A DNA stretch of 61,136 nt, taken from assembly GCA_905200545.1 (NCBI GenBank), contig CAJKKQ010000017.1:1-61136 (forward strand). Reading direction: 5' to 3'. This DNA comes from an uncultured Oscillibacter sp. Its GTDB lineage: Bacteria; Bacillota; Clostridia; Oscillospirales; Oscillospiraceae. Below the pieces are notes generated by a model. The model was not told the origin of the DNA and ran no database searches. It saw nothing but the letters and a program-made list of their open reading frames with translations. The position numbers were made by a program, and so were the translations under genes. Shown here one piece after another: positions 58,019 through 61,136 of the stretch. How positions within the stretch are numbered: the stretch's first letter is position 1; each line of letters begins with the position of its first letter.

Positions 58019-58777
58019 GTGGCAAAAACCATTGCAATCGTCAACCAGAAAGGCGGTGTCGGAAAAACCACCACCTGTGTGAACCTGGCCGCCGCCCTGA
58101 CGGAGGCGGGCCAGCGCGTCCTGCTGTGCGACTTTGACCCACAGGCCAACGCCACCTCCGGCATGGGCGTGGACAAGACCCTGTCCAAGGGTATTTACAA
58201 CGTCCTCATCGGAGAGGTCACCGCCCAGGAAGCCCTGGTGCACACCCGGTTTGGGGACGTGCTCCCCTCCAACAAGGCCCTGGCGGGAGCGGGCATTGAG
58301 CTCATCGCCATGGACAACCGGGAGTACCTGCTGCGGGACGCCATTGACCAGGTGAAGGACCAGTACGACTTTGTGTTTGTGGACTGCCCTCCCTCCCTGG
58401 AGCTTCTGACCCTCAACGCCCTATGCGCCGCCGACGCGATTTTAGTGCCCGTTCAGGGGGAATACTTTGCTTTGGAGGGGCTCAGCGACCTGATGAACAC
58501 CGTGCGGATCGTCCGCCGGTCTCTCAATCCCGCTCTGGAGCTGGACGGCGTGCTCCTCACCATGTTTGACGGGCGCACCAACCTGGCCCTTCAGGTGGCG
58601 GAGGAAGTGAAGCACTACTTCCCCGGCAAGGTGTTCGCCACGGTGATCCCCCGGAATGTCCGGCTCTCCGAGGCTCCCAGCCATGGAAAGCCCATCACCG
58701 CCTACGACCGCACCTCTCGGGGCGCGGAGGCGTACACCGCCCTGGCGGCGGAGTTTTTGAAGAAACAATCTGCCTGA
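58019..58777 (+). CDS. parA: Chromosome partitioning ATPase ParA (Soj)
   Basis: A 252-residue protein starting AKTIAIVNQKGGVGKTTTCV, the deviant Walker A with the signature lysine. VLLCDFDPQANATSGMGV, DFVFVDCPPSLELLTLNAL and FATVIPRNVRLSEAPSHGKP are typical of Soj-type ParA. The start is a GTG at 58019. It works with ParB, encoded 20 bases downstream, in origin segregation and replication control. Confidence 0.96.
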   Translation: MAKTIAIVNQKGGVGKTTTCVNLAAALTEAGQRVLLCDFDPQANATSGMGVDKTLSKGIYNVLIGEVTAQEALVHTRFGDVLPSNKALAGAGIELIAMDNREYLLRDAIDQVKDQYDFVFVDCPPSLELLTLNALCAADAILVPVQGEYFALEGLSDLMNTVRIVRRSLNPALELDGVLLTMFDGRTNLALQVAEEVKHYFPGKVFATVIPRNVRLSEAPSHGKPITAYDRTSRGAEAYTALAAEFLKKQSA

Positions 58778-58797
58778 TGATATAAAGGAGGTATTCC

Positions 58798-59676
58798 ATG
58801 GCATCCAAAAAGCCCTCCGGGCTTGGCCGGGGCCTGGGCGCGCTGCTGGGAGACGACGTGCTCAAGGCCGACAGCTCCGGCTCTTTGAATCTCCCCATTT
58901 CCCAGGTGGAAAGCTGCTCCTCCCAGCCCCGCAAGCACTTTGACGAGGCCTCCCTGGCGGAGCTGGCGGAATCCATCCGGGAACACGGCATCATCCAGCC
59001 CCTCACCGTCCGCAAGCTCTCCTCCGGATACTATCAGATCATCGCCGGAGAGCGCCGCTGGCGGGCCGCCCGTCTGGCGGGGCTCCAGGAAGTGCCCGCC
59101 ATCGTGATAGAGGCCGACGACCGCAAGGCCGCGGAGCTGGCCATGATCGAGAACCTCCAGCGGGAGGATCTGAACCCCATGGAGGAAGCAGCCGGATTTC
59201 AATCCCTCATTGACAACTACCACATGACCCAGGAGGAGGCCGCCCGCCGGGTGGGCAAATCCCGCAGCGCCGTCACCAACGCACTGCGGCTGCTGGGGCT
59301 CACCCCCGCCGTGCGGAAGCTGGTGGAGGAGGGCACTCTCTCCGCCGGTCACGCCCGGGCCCTGCTGCCCCTGCCTGCCGCCGTACAGGAGCGGGCCGCC
59401 GAGGCGGTGGTCTCCGGCGGGCTCTCCGTCCGGCAGACGGAAGCCCTGGCCAAACGGCTGGCCAAGGAGAAGGAAACTGCCCCTCCCCCGCCTGCCGACT
59501 ATGTGGACTACGCCGCCGAGGCCCAGAAGGAGCTCTCCTCCCAGCTGGGACGGGGCGTGCGCATCGTCAAGGGCCGGAAAAAAGGCCGTATTGAACTGGA
59601 ATACTACGGGATGGACGATCTCAACGACCTGCTGGAGGCGCTGGCGGCCATCCGGGTCCATAAACATACCGACTGA
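58798..59676 (+). CDS. parB: Chromosome partitioning protein ParB (Spo0J)
   Basis: A 292-residue protein. The N-terminal part GLGRGLGALLGDD is the ParA-interacting stretch. The CTPase domain has IREHGIIQPLTV, IIAGERRWRAARLAGL and MIENLQREDLNPMEEA. The helix-turn-helix is MTQEEAARRVGKSRSAVTNA. A C-terminal dimer domain closes with GRKKGRIELEYYGMDDLNDL. It binds parS, and three such sites flank the operon. AAAGGAGG precedes the ATG. Confidence 0.97.
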   Translation: MASKKPSGLGRGLGALLGDDVLKADSSGSLNLPISQVESCSSQPRKHFDEASLAELAESIREHGIIQPLTVRKLSSGYYQIIAGERRWRAARLAGLQEVPAIVIEADDRKAAELAMIENLQREDLNPMEEAAGFQSLIDNYHMTQEEAARRVGKSRSAVTNALRLLGLTPAVRKLVEEGTLSAGHARALLPLPAAVQERAAEAVVSGGLSVRQTEALAKRLAKEKETAPPPPADYVDYAAEAQKELSSQLGRGVRIVKGRKKGRIELEYYGMDDLNDLLEALAAIRVHKHTD

Positions 59677-59692
59677 AAGGACGCATCCAAAT

Positions 59693-60214
59693 ATGAATCT
59701 GGAAAAACGAAGCAGCGGTGCGCCGGAGGAACAGCCTCCCCAGGAGACCCCATCCGGGAAAAAGCCCGTTGTGGTCTATATTATGATCCTCTTTGTGGTG
59801 GCCTTTTTGCTGATGGCGCTGTCCTTTGTGATGCACCAGCAGAGCAATAGCAAGGTGCTGGGAGAATTGCAGGACTCCGTTTCCGCCATGCAGGAGATCC
59901 AGGACACCCAGGACCGCCTGCTGGAGATGGAGCAGGAGCTCTCCGACGCGGAGGACGCCCTGGACCAGGCCCAGACGGAGCTGGATCAGGCCAAGGAGGA
60001 AACGCTGAACGCCCAGCAGACCCAGGAGGCGCTGCTGGCCCTGTACCAGCTGCAGCAGCAGTATTCCGCCGGAGACATGGACGGCTGCCTGGAAACCCTC
60101 CAGCGCATGGATGACGAAGGCCTGGTGGATCTGCTGCCCGACGACCGGCCCGAAGGGGTCACCTCCCCTGCCGACCGCTATCAGCAGCTGAAAGAGGCCG
60201 TTTTGAACCACTGA
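59693..60214 (+). CDS. Coiled-coil membrane protein, function unknown
   Basis: A 173-residue protein with a short basic/proline-rich N-terminus and a membrane segment (VVVYIMILFVVAFLLMALSF, about 26-45). A long coiled coil follows to about residue 120 (QDTQDRLLEMEQELSDAEDA), then a small C-terminal helical part ending in ADRYQQLKEAVLNH. AAAGGA precedes the ATG but at a long distance. It is between parB and serS, where related Clostridia often carry a small membrane protein. Function not recognised. Confidence 0.65.
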   Translation: MNLEKRSSGAPEEQPPQETPSGKKPVVVYIMILFVVAFLLMALSFVMHQQSNSKVLGELQDSVSAMQEIQDTQDRLLEMEQELSDAEDALDQAQTELDQAKEETLNAQQTQEALLALYQLQQQYSAGDMDGCLETLQRMDDEGLVDLLPDDRPEGVTSPADRYQQLKEAVLNH

Positions 60215-60223
60215 TCACCCATG

Positions 60224-60239
60224 TTTCACGTGAAACATC
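60224..60239. other. parS site 3 (perfect)
   Basis: TGTTTCACGTGAAACA between the coiled-coil protein gene and serS, 9 bases after the stop codon. It lies about 2.5 kb from sites 1 and 2, on the other side of parAB. Confidence 0.95.
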
Positions 60240-60295
60240 CCCAATAAAAATCCGCCCGGCTTTGCCGGGAATCGACCGACAAGGAGAATGGAACC

Positions 60296-61136
60296 ATGCT
60301 GGATATCAAGTTTATCCGGGAAAATCCCGACGCTGTCAAAGAAAACATCAAGAAGAAATTCCAGGACGCCAAGCTGCCCCTGGTGGATGAGGTCATCGAA
60401 CTGGACGCCAAGCGCCGTGCCGCCATCGCCGAGGCGGATCAGCTGCGCTCCAACCGCAATACCCTCTCCAAGCAGATCGGCATGCTGATGGGCCAGGCCA
60501 AGAAGGATCCCAGCAAGCTTCAGGAGGCAGAGGCCGTCAAGGCCCAGGTGAAGCAGCAGGCAGACCGCCTGGCGGAGCTGGAAAAGCAGGAGACGGAGCT
60601 GGAGGCTGCCCTCCACCACGACATGCTCCAGATCCCCCAGATCATCGACCCCTCCGTGCCCATCGGCCCTGACGACTCCTGCAACGTGGAGGTGGAGCGC
60701 TTCGGTGAGGCCAAGGTGCCCGACTTCCCCATCCCCTATCACACGGAGATCATGGAGTCCTTCAACGGCATCGACCTGGACGCCGCCGGCCGGGTCTCCG
60801 GCAACGGCTTCTACTATCTGCTGGGGGACATCGCCCGGCTCCATGAGGCGGTGCTGGCCTACGGCCGGGACTTCATGATCGGCAAGGGCTTCACCTACTG
60901 CATCCCCCCCTTCATGATCCACGGCAACGTGGTGGAGGGCGTCATGAGCCAGACGGATATGGATGCCATGATGTACAAGATCGAGGGCGAGGACCTCTAC
61001 CTCATCGGCACCAGCGAGCACTCCATGATCGGCCGCTTCATCGACCAGATCCTCCCCGCCGAGAGCCTGCCCCAGACCCTCACCTCCTACTCCCCCTGCT
61101 TCCGCAAGGAGAAGGGCGCCCACGGCATCGAGGAGC
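60296..61136 (+). CDS. serS: Seryl-tRNA synthetase, C-terminus cut off by the window edge
   Basis: The first 280 codons. The N-terminal antiparallel coiled coil (about 30-105) is visible: LDIKFIRENPDAVKENIKKK, then DQLRSNRNTLSKQIGMLMGQ. The class II core begins with FYYLLGDIARLHEAVLAYGR and reaches LYLIGTSEHSMIG (TxE motif). A GKGFTYCIPPFM block is also typical. AAGGAG precedes the ATG at 60296. The parAB-serS neighbourhood is common close to the origin of Clostridia. No T-box is visible in the 80-base leader. Confidence 0.96.
   Translation, partial: MLDIKFIRENPDAVKENIKKKFQDAKLPLVDEVIELDAKRRAAIAEADQLRSNRNTLSKQIGMLMGQAKKDPSKLQEAEAVKAQVKQQADRLAELEKQETELEAALHHDMLQIPQIIDPSVPIGPDDSCNVEVERFGEAKVPDFPIPYHTEIMESFNGIDLDAAGRVSGNGFYYLLGDIARLHEAVLAYGRDFMIGKGFTYCIPPFMIHGNVVEGVMSQTDMDAMMYKIEGEDLYLIGTSEHSMIGRFIDQILPAESLPQTLTSYSPCFRKEKGAHGIEE

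Noticed and set aside
60241..60295. CCCGGC/GCCGGG hairpin before serS as a T-box or terminator
   Set aside because: The leader is only about 80 bases, has no T-box sequence and no T-run.

Overview
The window looks like chromosomal DNA from a GC-rich member of the class Clostridia, most likely an Oscillospiraceae-type gut bacterium. The evidence is the gene content and synteny: miaB-mutS-mutL-miaA-hfq, yggS-sepF-divIVA, rpsO-pnp, dnaD-dnaI, zapA-U32 peptidase, mreC-mreD-PBP2 and parA-parB-serS. An ileS T-box, strong GGAGG ribosome binding sites, Firmicutes-type parS sites and SLH, VanW and DUF1836 proteins agree with this. The assignment is inference; no rRNA or tRNA gene is present to fix it. 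No CRISPR array, phage or intact insertion sequence is visible.

Region 1 (1-31.8 kb) is read almost entirely on the minus strand. From left to right it holds lepA (cut by the window edge), an attenuator-controlled operon of an XRE regulator with an MBOAT O-acyltransferase and its SGNH partner, and a HAD phosphatase. A cell-division group follows (divIVA, sepF, yggS and a HlyD-like protein), then hfq-miaA, a flavodoxin-fold reductase, a DUF6440 protein, mutL, three membrane-protein genes, mutS, a metallo-beta-lactamase-fold hydrolase and miaB. After these come a pseudouridine synthase with lspA, an acyltransferase, ileS behind a T-box leader, a 56-residue small protein, and an amidase-ABC transporter-GntR operon with its own operator.

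Region 2 (32-46.2 kb) is mostly plus strand: a membrane-anchored spermidine-synthase-like protein, rpsO-pnp, a minus-strand SLH protein, GNAT-mnmE, DUF1836-DegV, prmA, a solitary ParB/Noc-family protein, a VanW protein and a TVP38/VTT protein. Region 3 (46.3-61.1 kb) holds dnaD-dnaI on the minus strand. On the plus strand are zapA-U32 peptidase, dut-maf-mreC-mreD-PBP2-GH13 amylase (wall elongation plus sugar use), then parA-parB flanked by three parS sites, a coiled-coil membrane protein and serS (cut by the window edge). The parS sites and parAB indicate an origin-proximal chromosome segment.

The most unusual signal is in the intergenic DNA. Clusters of near-perfect hairpins of about 140-160 bp recur at several places. 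At three of them the cassette is bracketed by a second copy of the end of the neighbouring gene or its terminator: the lepA 5' end with its ribosome binding site, the mutL 3' end, and the prmA terminator. A fourth cluster sits inside the ileS T-box leader. In the lepA and mutL cases all coding differences between the copies are synonymous. A different element of about 250 bp with terminal inverted repeats lies between miaB and the next gene. Another noteworthy feature is a perfect parS embedded in the terminator of the amylase gene.
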